From Arthrobacter sp. ok362 (lineage in GTDB: Bacteria > Actinomycetota > Actinomycetes > Actinomycetales > Micrococcaceae): a stretch of 58,472 bases of DNA. The translations under genes were made by a program, and so were the position numbers. The notes beneath the pieces were generated by a model. That model had not been told where the DNA came from, made no database searches, and saw nothing but the letters and a program-made list of their open reading frames with translations. Shown here piece after piece: positions 15,727-25,476 of the stretch (position 1 is the stretch's first letter; each line of letters begins with the position of its first letter). Location: assembly GCF_900102785.1 (NCBI RefSeq), contig NZ_FNGC01000006.1:197477-255948 (forward strand), given 5' to 3'.

Positions 15727-17924
15727 CTGAGGGCGCAGGGGCCGCCGTAGGCACCGGCACCGGCACCGCCGTTGAGAAGCAGGAGAAGCAGGAAAAGCCC
15801 GAGATGCCTGCCGCCTACAAGGGCCTGGGCTACCACGAGCTCAACGCCATGCTGAACCTCTACGGCCCCAACGGAGAGATCCAGTTCGAGGCCGACCGCG
15901 AGGCCGCGCACCAGTACTTCCTCCAGCACGTGAACAACAACACCGTGTTCTTCCACGACCTCGAGGAAAAGCTCGACTACCTCGTCAAGAACGAGTACTA
16001 CGAGCGCGAAACCCTCGACCAGTACACGATGAACTTCATCCGCGAGCTCTACAACCGCGCGTACAAGAAGAAGTTCCGCTTCGAGACCTTCCTCGGCGCG
16101 TTCAAGTTCTACACCTCCTACACGCTGAAGACGTTCGACGGAAAGCGTTTCCTGGAGCGCTACGAGGACCGCGTCTGCATGGTGGCCCTGCACCTGGCCC
16201 GCGGCGACGAGAAGCTCGCCACCCAGATGGTGGACGAGATCATCGAGGGCCGCTTCCAGCCGGCCACCCCGACGTTCCTGAACGCCGGCAAGAAGCAGCG
16301 CGGCGAGCTGGTCTCCTGCTTCTTGCTCCGCATCGAAGACAACATGGAGTCGATCGGCCGGTCCATCAACTCCGCGCTGCAGCTCTCCAAGCGCGGCGGC
16401 GGCGTGGCCTTCGCGCTGACCAACATCCGCGAGGTCGGCGCGCCGATCAAGCAGATCGAGAACCAGTCCTCCGGCGTCATCCCCGTGATGAAGCTCCTCG
16501 AAGACAGCTTCTCCTACGCCAACCAGCTCGGTGCCCGCCAGGGTGCCGGCGCGGTGTACCTGCACGCGCACCACCCGGACATCTACCGCTTCCTGGACAC
16601 CAAGCGGGAGAACGCGGACGAGAAGATCCGCATCAAGACCCTCTCGCTCGGCGTCGTCATCCCGGACATCACCTTCGAACTCGCCAAGCGGGACGAGGAC
16701 ATGTACCTGTTCTCCCCGTACGACGTCGAAAAGGTCTACGGCATGCCGTTCTCCGACGTCTCGGTCACCGAGAAGTACTACGAGATGGTGGACGATTCCC
16801 GGATCAAGAAGACCAAGATCAAGGCGCGCGAGTTCTTCCAGACCCTCGCCGAGATCCAGTTCGAATCCGGCTACCCGTACATCATGTTCGAGGACACCGT
16901 GAACCGGGAAAACCCGATCGACGGCAAGATCATCATGTCCAACCTGTGCTCCGAGATCCTCCAGGTCTCCCAGCCCACCACGTACCACGATGACCTGTCC
17001 TATGACCAGACCGGCAAGGACATCTCCTGCAACCTGGGCTCGCTGAACATCGCCAAGACCATGGACTCGCCGGACTTCGGCCTGACCATCGAGACGGCCA
17101 TCCGGTCCCTCTCGGCCGTCTCGGACATGTCCAACATCACCTCGGTGCCCTCGATCGCGCGCGGCAACGACCAGAGCCACGCGATCGGCCTCGGCCAGAT
17201 GAACCTGCACGGATACCTGGCCCGCGAGCGGGTCCACTACGGCTCCGAAGAGGGCCTGGACTTCACCAACATCTACTTCTACTCGGTGGTGTACCACGCG
17301 GTCCGCGCCTCGAACCTGCTGGCCATCCAGACCGGCCAGACCTTCGGCGGCTTTGAGAAGTCCAAGTACGCCTCCGGCGAGTTCTTCGACAAGTACACCG
17401 AGCAGGAATGGGTCCCGCAGACCGAGAAGGTTGCCGAGCTGTTCAAGAACATCCACATCCCCACCCAGGATGACTGGCGCGAGCTGAAGGCTTCCGTCAT
17501 GGAGCACGGCATCTACAACCAGAACCTGCAGGCTGTGCCGCCCACCGGCTCGATCTCCTACATCAACAACTCCACCTCCTCGATCCACCCGGTGGCGTCC
17601 AAGATCGAGATCCGCAAGGAAGGCAAGCTGGGCCGCGTGTACTACCCGGCGCCGTACCTGACGAACGACAACCTGGAGTACTACCAGGACGCGTACGAGA
17701 TCGGCTACGAGAAGGTCATCGACACCTACGCCGCCGCCACGCAGCACGTGGACCAGGGCCTGTCCCTGACGCTGTTCTTCAAGGACACCGCCACCACGCG
17801 TGACATCAACAAGGCCCAGATCTACGCCTGGAAGAAGGGCATCAAGACGATCTACTACATCCGTCTCCGCCAGCTCGCGCTGGAAGGGACCGAGGTTGAG
17901 GGCTGCGTCAGCTGCATGCTGTAG
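15696..17924 (+). CDS. nrdE: Class Ib ribonucleoside-diphosphate reductase, large subunit
   Basis: About 742 residues if started at the TTG at 15696, inside the end of nrdI; the conserved part begins near [21 protein letters not shown], and an ATG at 15805 is an alternative. It reduces ribonucleoside diphosphates. Active-site segments: [26 protein letters not shown], and the paired tyrosine region [10 protein letters not shown]. The C-terminal CVSC motif receives electrons from NrdH. The N-terminal 35 residues before the core are repetitive (GTGTGT, then EKQEKQEK). It belongs to nrdHIEF, with a hairpin before nrdF. Confidence 0.95.
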   Translation: MDTTVADTAVTEGAGAAVGTGTGTAVEKQEKQEKPEMPAAYKGLGYHELNAMLNLYGPNGEIQFEADREAAHQYFLQHVNNNTVFFHDLEEKLDYLVKNEYYERETLDQYTMNFIRELYNRAYKKKFRFETFLGAFKFYTSYTLKTFDGKRFLERYEDRVCMVALHLARGDEKLATQMVDEIIEGRFQPATPTFLNAGKKQRGELVSCFLLRIEDNMESIGRSINSALQLSKRGGGVAFALTNIREVGAPIKQIENQSSGVIPVMKLLEDSFSYANQLGARQGAGAVYLHAHHPDIYRFLDTKRENADEKIRIKTLSLGVVIPDITFELAKRDEDMYLFSPYDVEKVYGMPFSDVSVTEKYYEMVDDSRIKKTKIKAREFFQTLAEIQFESGYPYIMFEDTVNRENPIDGKIIMSNLCSEILQVSQPTTYHDDLSYDQTGKDISCNLGSLNIAKTMDSPDFGLTIETAIRSLSAVSDMSNITSVPSIARGNDQSHAIGLGQMNLHGYLARERVHYGSEEGLDFTNIYFYSVVYHAVRASNLLAIQTGQTFGGFEKSKYASGEFFDKYTEQEWVPQTEKVAELFKNIHIPTQDDWRELKASVMEHGIYNQNLQAVPPTGSISYINNSTSSIHPVASKIEIRKEGKLGRVYYPAPYLTNDNLEYYQDAYEIGYEKVIDTYAAATQHVDQGLSLTLFFKDTATTRDINKAQIYAWKKGIKTIYYIRLRQLALEGTEVEGCVSCML

Positions 17925-17943
17925 CTTCAACTAAATCGTGACA

Positions 17944-17975
17944 GTACGACGGCGGGCGCCCGCCCGCCGTCGTAC
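17944..17975 (+). terminator. Hairpin between nrdE and nrdF
   Basis: A nearly perfect 15-bp stem (GTACGACGGCGGGCG with its complement). It sits 19 bp after nrdE and 38 bp before nrdF. It could be a partial terminator or an mRNA-stabilising processing site that sets the NrdE:NrdF ratio, or mark a separate nrdF promoter. Only a weak T-tract (GCTTTAACT) follows. Confidence 0.6.
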
Positions 17976-17986
17976 GCTTTAACTAA

Positions 17987-18988
<1,002 letters not shown>

Positions 18989-19004
18989 TTCTTTCTTTGT
19001 GAGA

Positions 19005-19176
19005 TGTCGACCTAATTGGAAGAATGGCACCCTATTTGGATGAAACGCATCGTCTAGTTGGAAGTCTTCCAAATAGCTGTCACTAAAGCGGACCCTGCAT
19101 GTGAGATTCCACGCTATTCGAACCTGTTCCGATTTACATGAACAAGCGTCCCGTTCTAGTTGAACCGACTGGAGCC
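19005..19176 (+). repeat. Repeat array resembling a TniA/TnsB-type transposon end
   Basis: After TGTCGAC at 19005, related elements of the form CTANTTGGANGA start at 19012, 19032 and 19054 (steps of 20 and 22 bp), with an inverted copy CTTCCAAATAG at 19066-19076. A second, weaker triplet (CTATTCGAAC, TTACATGAAC, CTAGTTGAAC) starts at 19114, 19134 and 19156, with the same 20 and 22 bp steps. Multiple 20-22 bp repeats next to a TGT end are characteristic of Tn7/Tn5053/Tn552-type elements. No intact transposase is in the window. The array lies 17 bp after nrdF. Region 18989-19485 has no gene. Confidence 0.5.
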
Positions 19177-19260
19177 GCCCGCCACGTTGCCGCTCTAACG
19201 TTATCCGGGGCGAGAACCAAGCCGTCCAGCATGTAAGCAACTTTGCGTTTCACCCCACTG

Positions 19261-19300
19261 AAAAGAGGGAGACGCCCGCCCGTTAGCGTCTCCCTCTTTT
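19261..19300. terminator. Bidirectional hairpin terminator
   Basis: Perfect 15-bp stem AAAAGAGGGAGACGC with GCGTCTCCCTCTTTT and a 10-nt loop. A-run before and T-run after allow function in both directions. It may be the original terminator of the nrd operon, displaced by the repeat-containing insert. Confidence 0.8.
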
Positions 19301-19485
19301 GCCTGGGTACGCGGTCCCAAGTTATCGGGTCAGGCCGTTCTTAGCCCTCTCAGGCGCGACGACACTTTGGTTGGTGCCTTGGGGAGGCGGCGAGAATCGC
19401 CTCGAAGAAGTTGAAATCGCACACGGCATCATTGTCCCTGTCGCCGACGACAGTCTGACCCCGACGATGACTGAGCCAACATCGG

Positions 19486-20166
19486 CTAATACCCTTGGCT
19501 GGACTTCTCGGAGTGGTCCGCGGTCCAGTGGCCGTCGAAGAAGCCCCGGTCGTTGCGCCGGTGCATGCGCGCGTCGATCACGGGCGAGGCGAGGATCGAC
19601 TCGCACAGCGGCGTCAGCGCGTCAACCACGATCGCGCCGAGGTGGGCGAGGATCTCGATCTGCCCAGTCGTCCTCCCTAGGAGCACGGGAGCCATTTCGC
19701 TCAGGACGTGGTCGGCTTTCTCCTTGGGCAGGCCGAAATGGACCCCGCCTTCCACGTTGGCGTAGTACTTCACCACCTCGCTAACGGTCAGGGACCGCCC
19801 TTGGACCAGCCCCACCCTCGCGCCGATGAAGTGCTTCAGCTTGGGCAGCGCCGGGTCCTCAGGGCCGCCGACCACCTCCGGTCCGCCGAGCCGGAGGAGA
19901 TACGGCAGACCCGCGTCGTCGCGGCTGTCGACAGGAGCGCTCCACTGCCTGATGCGGAAGTCTGTTGATACATCTGGGCGAGCGGCCCGAACAGTGTTGA
20001 GGAGAGGACGGGCGTCGATGAGGAGCTTGCGCAGAAGCGGCGCGATCCCGAGCAGCTCGTAGCGGCCCCGCGCGCCCGGATCCTGGCTTCGTCGTCGCAC
20101 ATCAGCGACCGTCTCGACGAAGAGCCATTCGGCGAGCATCATCTCAGGGCGAATCTCCGGTGCCAT
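19486..20166 (-). CDS. Hypothetical protein (226 aa), third gene of a small unknown cassette
   Basis: About 226 residues from ATG 20164-20166; the frame is open further upstream to 20379, but a separate small ORF ends 5 bp before this start, supporting the shorter form. Mostly helical in composition, no signal peptide, no membrane segment, and no motif that I recognise. It contains EMMLAEWLFVETVADVRRR near the start and a DALTPLCESILASP segment near the end. The start overlaps a GGTGGA ribosome-binding site inside the preceding ORF's end. It lies inside the accessory region behind nrdF, so it may be cargo of a mobile element. Function unknown. Confidence 0.55.
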   Translation of the reverse strand: MAPEIRPEMMLAEWLFVETVADVRRRSQDPGARGRYELLGIAPLLRKLLIDARPLLNTVRAARPDVSTDFRIRQWSAPVDSRDDAGLPYLLRLGGPEVVGGPEDPALPKLKHFIGARVGLVQGRSLTVSEVVKYYANVEGGVHFGLPKEKADHVLSEMAPVLLGRTTGQIEILAHLGAIVVDALTPLCESILASPVIDARMHRRNDRGFFDGHWTADHSEKSSQGY

Positions 20167-20171
20167 CGGAT

Positions 20172-20348
20172 CTAGTCCACCGACGTCGAGAGCGTCTCGA
20201 AAAAGTGATCGACTTCCTTCTGCACGCTCTCGCTCTGGAGCGGTGCGGAGGTGCGGATGCTCGACCAATTCGCCGTTGTCACGCGCGCTCCGACCAGGTC
20301 CGGAACTTTGTGTGGCGCAAACTCTGATTGGAAATTGGGCAGTCGCAT
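20172..20348 (-). CDS. Small hypothetical protein (58 aa), directly upstream of the 226-aa gene
   Basis: ATG at 20346-20348, stop TAG at 20172-20174, 58 residues starting MRLPNFQSEFAPHK and ending FFETLSTSVD. The reading frame has coding-like third positions. The 5-bp spacing to the next gene and the 8-bp spacing from the preceding reading frame suggest an operon. No known family recognised. Confidence 0.45.
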   Translation of the reverse strand: MRLPNFQSEFAPHKVPDLVGARVTTANWSSIRTSAPLQSESVQKEVDHFFETLSTSVD

Positions 20349-20356
20349 GCCACAGC

Positions 20357-20500
20357 TTATCGACGCGGCATCGGGGCATCCAAGAAGGGTCCGCGCTTGA
20401 GCTGGGCGAATGGATCTATGTCGGTCATTTCACCCGAGGAGTTCGCCAGCGCGATACGAGACGGCAGCAGGTCGCAGATAAGGCGACCTCGCGGATAAGT
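20357..20500 (-). CDS. Short ORF or C-terminal gene remnant
   Basis: Reading frame closed by TAA at 20357-20359 and by an upstream in-frame stop just beyond 20500. It includes RLICDLLPSRIALANSSGE followed by MTDIDPFAQLKRGPFLDAP. If translation starts at that internal ATG (20428), it encodes 23 residues; otherwise this is the tail of a gene broken by a frameshift. It precedes the 58-aa ORF by 8 bp on the same strand. The gap from 20501 to 20798 shows no other gene. Confidence 0.3.
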   Translation of the reverse strand, partial: TYPRGRLICDLLPSRIALANSSGEMTDIDPFAQLKRGPFLDAPMPRR

Positions 20501-20798
20501 TCATCGGCCGGGACATACGGAAATCGACTCGGAGGACCTTGCCACACTCATGATCAGTCGAACGCGGCTGTGCGTTGGCGGACCGGCTTACGCGCGCTCG
20601 GTCGTCTGGAATGACATCTGTCCTTACCGGCCAGGAGAACCTTTCAGCTCCTGGACCAGCGGCGAGTCGTTCGAGCGGCGGGACCTATCTGCGCCGAAGC
20701 TCAACGGCGTGAGTGTGCGCAGCTGACCGTGCGGCCCGGATTGCGATCGCCTCAGGCGAGGCGAGGCCAGGGCGACGTGACGACTCGTCCTGGTTCTG

Positions 20799-21956
20799 CT
20801 AGTGGCCGATTGCCCCATTCTGCGGGACTGGTTCTATCCAGTTTTTTCCCGTCTGGATATATCGGATGGTCGTTCGCGATACTCCGTACTGCTGAGCGAG
20901 GAGCTTGAGGCTTCCTCTCGGGCCTATGGGTGTGGACCGTATTTCCCGAGCCATTTCCCAAGTCAACTTCGACGATGGGTGTTTTTCACCCGGCATGCTC
21001 CCCCCGCTTGCCCGACCATGTTTGACCTTGTCGGCCATGTTCTCGGCTCGCGTGGCCCATCGGAGGTTGCCGGGGACGTTGTTCAGGTGATCGCCATCCT
21101 GGTGGGCAACCTCTTTACCGACAGGTTGTTCCCCATGCCAGGCGGCGCAAACCAAAGTGTGGATAGCCCGCTGGTTGCCCGCCCCGCAGGCGACCACCCA
21201 GTACCCTCCGCTTCCCGTCTCCTTCAGTATCGGTTTCAGGATGCGCCCCCGCCTACCGCGGACTCTTCCAAAGGAACTGACGAAGTAGCCGTCGTATGCG
21301 GTGGCCCGCCATTCTTCGTCGTCCGAAAGAAAATCGTCGGAGTGAATGATGCTGCCACTTTGGCTATGGAGCTGATCCGCCAGTGCGGCTGCCCTGGCGC
21401 GACCCGCGGCTCGAGCGGCTCCGTAACGGGAGGCTTCGCCGGCGGGCCGTGTCCTGACGCGGCCGGCGACCACATGTTCGACCCACCGCCGAGAACAACC
21501 GACGCGGTCCATGATCTCCTGGACCGAGGCACCTTCTTCATGCCACCGGAGAACGTCTGCCACTGTTTCGTCGGAGTACTTCGTGCGCCAGTTCGCCGTT
21601 CCCCGGGGCTGGTTACCCCGGCCACGAGACTCTTTGTCCAATGAGTTCTCGGATGGAGTTCCCACCCGGAGATGTTCGACATTGACGCACAGTCTCGTGT
21701 CGCACGAGTGCAGCAGGTGCTGATCTCGGGTCAGGTCCTCTCCGTAGGTCAGTAGCCACACCGCCCGGTGGGCCCTCATGTGTCTCCCGCCGATGGAGAA
21801 TCCTCCGTACCCGTCGATCTCGTCGTAGAGGCCTCCGGTCCAGATGAGGCAACCGGATTCATCCCAACGCGTTCGAGAGAAGAATCGCTCCTCAACGCTC
21901 ATTTTCGGTGTCTTTCGCTCGTACCTGCCGCCCATGTGCGTTCCTTCTGCTACCAA
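20799..21956 (-). CDS. Double HNH endonuclease with two helix-turn-helix segments
   Basis: 385 residues (or 378 if started at the internal MGGRYE). The order is: HNH domain 1 (about 35-105: CLIWTGG, then HSCDTRLCVNVEHLRVGT), a helix-turn-helix (EIMDRVGCSRRWVEHV), a NUMOD4-like domain (about 210-260: EEWRATAYDGYFVSSFGRVR), HNH domain 2 (VAHQDGDHLNNVPGNLRW), and a second helix-turn-helix (LAQQYGVSRTTIRYIQTG). Each half resembles a stand-alone phage or homing HNH nuclease of 150-200 residues, so this looks like a fusion of two. HNH enzymes of this type nick DNA and promote their own spread. No interrupted host gene is visible around it; it lies beside a repeat array. Confidence 0.75.
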   Translation of the reverse strand: MVAEGTHMGGRYERKTPKMSVEERFFSRTRWDESGCLIWTGGLYDEIDGYGGFSIGGRHMRAHRAVWLLTYGEDLTRDQHLLHSCDTRLCVNVEHLRVGTPSENSLDKESRGRGNQPRGTANWRTKYSDETVADVLRWHEEGASVQEIMDRVGCSRRWVEHVVAGRVRTRPAGEASRYGAARAAGRARAAALADQLHSQSGSIIHSDDFLSDDEEWRATAYDGYFVSSFGRVRGRRGRILKPILKETGSGGYWVVACGAGNQRAIHTLVCAAWHGEQPVGKEVAHQDGDHLNNVPGNLRWATRAENMADKVKHGRASGGSMPGEKHPSSKLTWEMAREIRSTPIGPRGSLKLLAQQYGVSRTTIRYIQTGKNWIEPVPQNGAIGH

Positions 21957-22070
21957 GATCCGACGGGAGGCTCAGCTGCAGCGCTCCCTTGTGATGCCCC
22001 ACGTGCAGCGGGTTGAAGAAAAAATAGCACAGAATCTGAAAAAAGACATCTCAAACTCTTTACTTACTTA

Positions 22071-22170
22071 GTTACGTAGTGTATAAGCTACACACGAGTT
22101 ACGAGGTGCAACCTCCTTTCCGTTCGGTTACGAAGTGCAGTCTCCTTCCGTCCGGTTACGAAGTGAAACA
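22071..22170 (+). repeat. Four-copy direct repeat array, about 28 bp period
   Basis: GTTACGNAGTGNA occurs at 22071, 22098, 22127 and 22155 (steps 27, 29, 28). The last three share extra flanking bases (CTCC-TTCCG-TTCG/TCCG). The array lies 115 bp upstream of the double-HNH gene in an AT-rich stretch. It could be an operator array, transposase-binding sites at a mobile-element end, or replication iterons. The unit is too short and the intervening sequences too similar for CRISPR. Confidence 0.6.
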
Positions 22171-22860
22171 CTCCATCCGCCCTTGTTGTGCCACGTGATT
22201 CAGTGATGTTCCCCTGTATGTGTTCATTCCGGTTTGGATTGGTAGGCCGCGTAGCCCTAGTGGAGCATCCCTTGGCCTGAGCCCTAACGGGTGGGTGAGC
22301 GCTGTGCCATGCGTAACCATCCGACTGTGTTTGTGGCGGGAGGTGTTGATCTACGTGTCCTGCCGGGGTCCGTCGCGGTCGGTTGGCGGTACACCCACTG
22401 GGCCAACCTTGGCCGCGTCCTCGGGGCTCGCAGACGATGTAGACGCTCCGTGTCGTCTGGGCAACGGTGCGATTCCCGCGCCCCTGGACCCGCCCAATGA
22501 AACCACACATGGCCAAGATGCCCTCACCTGTGATGATGGACGGCGTGATGTCTTCCCGAAAGTTTTAGTGATTGACAACGGGGCCTTCCACATCGCTCAT
22601 CAGGCGCGGAGTCGTGCGGTGTTTGTCATTTCGCTCACGGTTTTGGTTCCCTATGGTTTGTGATCGTCAAGCGACGGAGCCGAGGCCTTGCTGATCCTCG
22701 TGACTGAAGTGCGACGACGTTAGGGACCCCTCTCCGGGGACGGACTTTAGGGGTCTGCAGTGGCCGCCTTGACATTCGTCTGAGCAATGTTCGGGCTGCC
22801 AGCTGTGGCGTCACGGCCCTCGACTACGAGCCGTTAAATAACGGCGGTAGGCTCTGCGTC
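22171..22860. other. Gene-poor stretch with a possible transposase remnant
   Basis: No intact gene. On the plus strand near 22555-22663 a frame reads FPKVLVIDNGAFHIAHQAR, which faintly recalls the second catalytic aspartate segment of Mu/TniA-type DDE transposases (V-D-N-G followed by an aromatic residue). The evidence is weak. A short inverted repeat GACCCCT / AGGGGTC lies at about 22718-22755. Confidence 0.2.
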
Positions 22861-23226
22861 ATGGAGACGATCAAGCGTCATAAGGTGAACTATGGGAAGC
22901 CGGCGCTGTTCCCGGAGCTTATGACGACGCCACGCCGCTGCGTCGGACAAGGTTATTATCTGAGCGAGCGGGAACGGCGTGAACTTCAGATGCATCTGGC
23001 GTTCCTGGTCAGGGAAAAGCTCAACACCGTTGATCCCAATGCGGTCGCCGTTGTACGTGATGACTTTCGGAAAGTGGGGTATCTCTCGGAAGCGCAAGCC
23101 CGGACATTTGCGCCCATCTTGGACGGGCTGGAATCCTTGCAGATCTCCTGCCGTGTGGATGGCTCCCGGCTATGGCTCGACCTGCCAGCCCCAGCGGCGC
23201 TAAGAAAGGCGCTGGGAGTCAAGTGA
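22861..23226 (+). CDS. Hypothetical protein (121 aa)
   Basis: 121 residues beginning METIKRHKVNYGKPALFPEL. It is soluble, with a helical, charged middle (SERERRELQMHLAFLVREKL). No domain recognised. The composition supports this strand over the overlapping minus-strand frame. It ends about 60 bp before a convergent HNH nuclease gene and has lower GC than the core genes, as expected for acquired DNA. Confidence 0.55.
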   Translation: METIKRHKVNYGKPALFPELMTTPRRCVGQGYYLSERERRELQMHLAFLVREKLNTVDPNAVAVVRDDFRKVGYLSEAQARTFAPILDGLESLQISCRVDGSRLWLDLPAPAALRKALGVK

Positions 23227-23284
23227 AGGTCTGACACGTTGCCTGCTAGGCGGGCCCCAGGTCTTAAGGGCGTACAGACCCGCC

Positions 23285-23842
23285 TCAGCGGCGAACCGTT
23301 AACCCCGCCGACTTGGAGCGATTGCACGGACCGCACAAAATCTGAAGGTTCTCCGCCTCATTACTGCCGCCCATGGCCAGAGGGATGATGTGGTCAAACT
23401 GCAGTTCCGTTGTAGAACCGCAGGCGCGGCAGGAGCCCGCGTCGCGCCTCATGACGTACACCTTTACGTCGTCAGGAATGGCCCGGCGGCCTGAGGCCGT
23501 CCGTGGGGCGGAACCCATAGCAAAAGTTGCCTGAGCCGTGTCGATTTGCCGCCTCTTGCGCTGTTCGCGCATAGCCAGGAGCGCGTGGACCTCACCGGAC
23601 CTGAGGCCGTCAGACTCCCAGTAGAACTTGTTCTGAAACTGCCAATAGTGTCGGCCACTGACTTTTGTAACCAGGTTGGGGTAATGCCTCTGCGCCTCAA
23701 GGCGCTCGAAGAAGACCTGTTCCTTGACCTTTCCCAACAAGTATCGTTTCCTGCCGACGGCGATAATGACGTCGACGTTACTAGTCCAGAAGCGCCGACG
23801 GTATTCAAGCCGGACGTTTTCGGCCTTGTGCAGCATCCCCAA
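23285..23842 (-). CDS. HNH endonuclease
   Basis: 185 residues. The C-terminal third is a classical HNH nuclease: VYVMRRDAGSCRACG, FDHIIPLAMGGSNEAENLQI and LCGPCNRSKS supply two C-x2-C zinc pairs and the D-H pair. The N-terminal 110 residues (aromatic, with VGRKRYLLGKVKEQVFFERL) form an unrecognised domain. Such genes occur in phages, near restriction systems and in genomic islands. No methylase partner is nearby. Codon use is less GC-rich than in the neighbouring core genes. Confidence 0.8.
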   Translation of the reverse strand: MGMLHKAENVRLEYRRRFWTSNVDVIIAVGRKRYLLGKVKEQVFFERLEAQRHYPNLVTKVSGRHYWQFQNKFYWESDGLRSGEVHALLAMREQRKRRQIDTAQATFAMGSAPRTASGRRAIPDDVKVYVMRRDAGSCRACGSTTELQFDHIIPLAMGGSNEAENLQILCGPCNRSKSAGLTVRR

Positions 23843-24104
23843 ATACCTACCTGATCTCGCGAAGCGGACCGAGGCCGCCGCCGGTGTTTAGTTTCAGTCG
23901 ATTCTACTGTTCCCTGTCCATTGGGATCGCGTGCGCGGCGGGAACAACAGATGGAGCTTTGTGCTGTGGGTCAACGCTATTTGGGCTCCCGCTTTTCTGC
24001 ACGGTACATGCGACGTCGGCCCGCCCCGGGACACGTTCGAAAAGCGCGGCCTTCAATAGCGTGCAGATCTCGCAACCTCCGCGGAGGTTGCGCCCGTTGT
24101 CTGC

Positions 24105-24644
24105 CTACTTCGTCTTGCAGCTCCCCATGGCGTCGGACGAGAGTCCCAGCTTTAACCGAACCTTCTGGGCCGTAACGGTAGCCGTCGAGCTGGTCCACGC
24201 GTTCCAAGCCGCATTGAAGTTCGACTCCGTCGTCTGACTTGCGAGATTGGCGGCGCCGGTCAAGTCCGAGTACGTTTCCTCGGCCATCTTGGCTATATCG
24301 GCCTTAACGGTGGCGGGCCACAAGACTTTCTCATCTGAAAAGGCTTCGATTTGCTTCCGGTAGCTGTCACGGGCAGCTGCCGCCGCAGTCGTTGACGCCT
24401 TGACGTTGAAGGGCTGGGCTTCTACAGCCTTGTTGAGTTGGTCAATAGCGGTATTTGTCGGGCAGACGATGGACATGTACTTTTTCCCGGCCTCGTCATT
24501 GGCCATGATGGTCGGCGATGGCGCCGGCGTCGGGCTCGCCGTGGTTGTTGCCGATTCGGTCGCGGCAGCGGTTGCTTGTCCTCCGCCGCTGCAGCCGGCC
24601 AGAGCCAGTGCCGCCAATGCCAAAACGGCACACGTTTTCTTCAA
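24105..24644 (-). CDS. Secreted lipoprotein of unknown function
   Basis: About 179 residues from a TTG at 24644 with AGGGGGAA upstream; a longer frame has no ribosome-binding site. The N-terminus is a lipoprotein signal peptide (KKTCAVLALAALALAGC) whose lipobox cysteine is followed by GGG. A Ser/Thr/Ala/Pro-rich spacer comes next (about 20-50), then a helical domain with two further cysteines (IVCPTN and GSCKTK) that could form a disulfide. No known domain was recognised. It is probably anchored on the outer face of the membrane. Confidence 0.7.
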   Translation of the reverse strand: MKKTCAVLALAALALAGCSGGGQATAAATESATTTASPTPAPSPTIMANDEAGKKYMSIVCPTNTAIDQLNKAVEAQPFNVKASTTAAAAARDSYRKQIEAFSDEKVLWPATVKADIAKMAEETYSDLTGAANLASQTTESNFNAAWNAWTSSTATVTAQKVRLKLGLSSDAMGSCKTK

Positions 24645-24811
24645 GATATTTCCCCCTGCAGGTGTGAGTGATACCCGATAGTAAACAACCAAAGCAGGAG
24701 TTCTTGAATCGCCGCCCAAAAGGAGCGGGAAGTGAAGCGTAGCGACGCGAAATAACAATGCAAGGATTACATTCCGTCGTTCCCTTCGGCGGACAACGGG
24801 GAAGAAGGATC

Positions 24812-25400
24812 ATGACCAAATCTGTAGCTGTGTATCTGGCCGGCAAGATCACCCAAAACGGCTGGCGAAACGACATCGTCTCCCGGGCATCGGACATCGG
24901 TCAGTCCGATTGGGCAATGGAGGCCATGAGCGACACGATCCGGCCGAAATGGGAGACCGCTTTGGACGCTCTCAGCGACGGCGTCCATCTCACGGGACCC
25001 TTCTTCGTGGGCTGCGATCATGGCTGCGGCCACAATCCCCAGGCGCACGGCATCACGGGAGGCTGCATTGTCACCCACAACTCAGAAGGAAACCGTTCGG
25101 CTTTGCACCCAGGCCCTCGAAGAATCAGACGTCGTGTTCGTCTGGCTGGACGCTCCTGACGCCTACGGCACGTTGGTCGAACTGGGTTACGCGAAGGCTC
25201 TTGGAAAGCGCATCATCGTAGCCCATCCGCCCCAGACGCTGATCCGCACCGACGAGACCGGTGGGGATCTGGAGGAGCGCGACGACATGTGGTTCGCCTA
25301 CTCCATCGCCGACGTCGAGATCGCCGCACCTGACGCAAAAGCCGCCTGGGACATGGCGTTGCCGTTGCTGGAGTCGCCGCACGCGCTCCTCAACGCCTAG
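24812..25400 (+). pseudogene. Nucleoside 2-deoxyribosyltransferase-like gene, frameshifted
   Basis: Two overlapping frames make one protein. The first (from ATG 24812, AGAAGGA upstream) reads KSVAVYLAGKI and ends near IVTHNSE. The second continues QALEESDVVFVWLDAPDAYG, TLVELGYAKALGKRIIV and the tail to 25400. The switch is at about 25081-25092 (TCAGAAGGAAACC), where one base too many breaks the frame. The fold (YLAGKI at the start, D-x-V-F-V-W-L-D, G-T-x-V-E-L-G-Y-A) matches the NDT/MTH538 family, which cleaves or transfers nucleoside bases and also occurs in phages. A sequencing error could produce the same picture. Confidence 0.65.
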
Positions 25401-25476
25401 GAATCCGCTGCCGCGGGGCGGTCCGGTGAGAGTTGCATCGGCCGCCCCACATATGGGGTGATAGAGAGCGTACCCT

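Noticed and set aside
15579..17930. 783-aa minus-strand ORF covering nrdE
   Set aside because: Antisense shadow; nrdE on the plus strand is fully conserved.
22071..22170. CRISPR array
   Set aside because: Repeats are only 13 bp, the intervening bases are related to each other and there are no cas genes.
22834..23097. 87-aa minus-strand ORF
   Set aside because: Overlaps the better 121-aa plus-strand ORF and has poorer composition.
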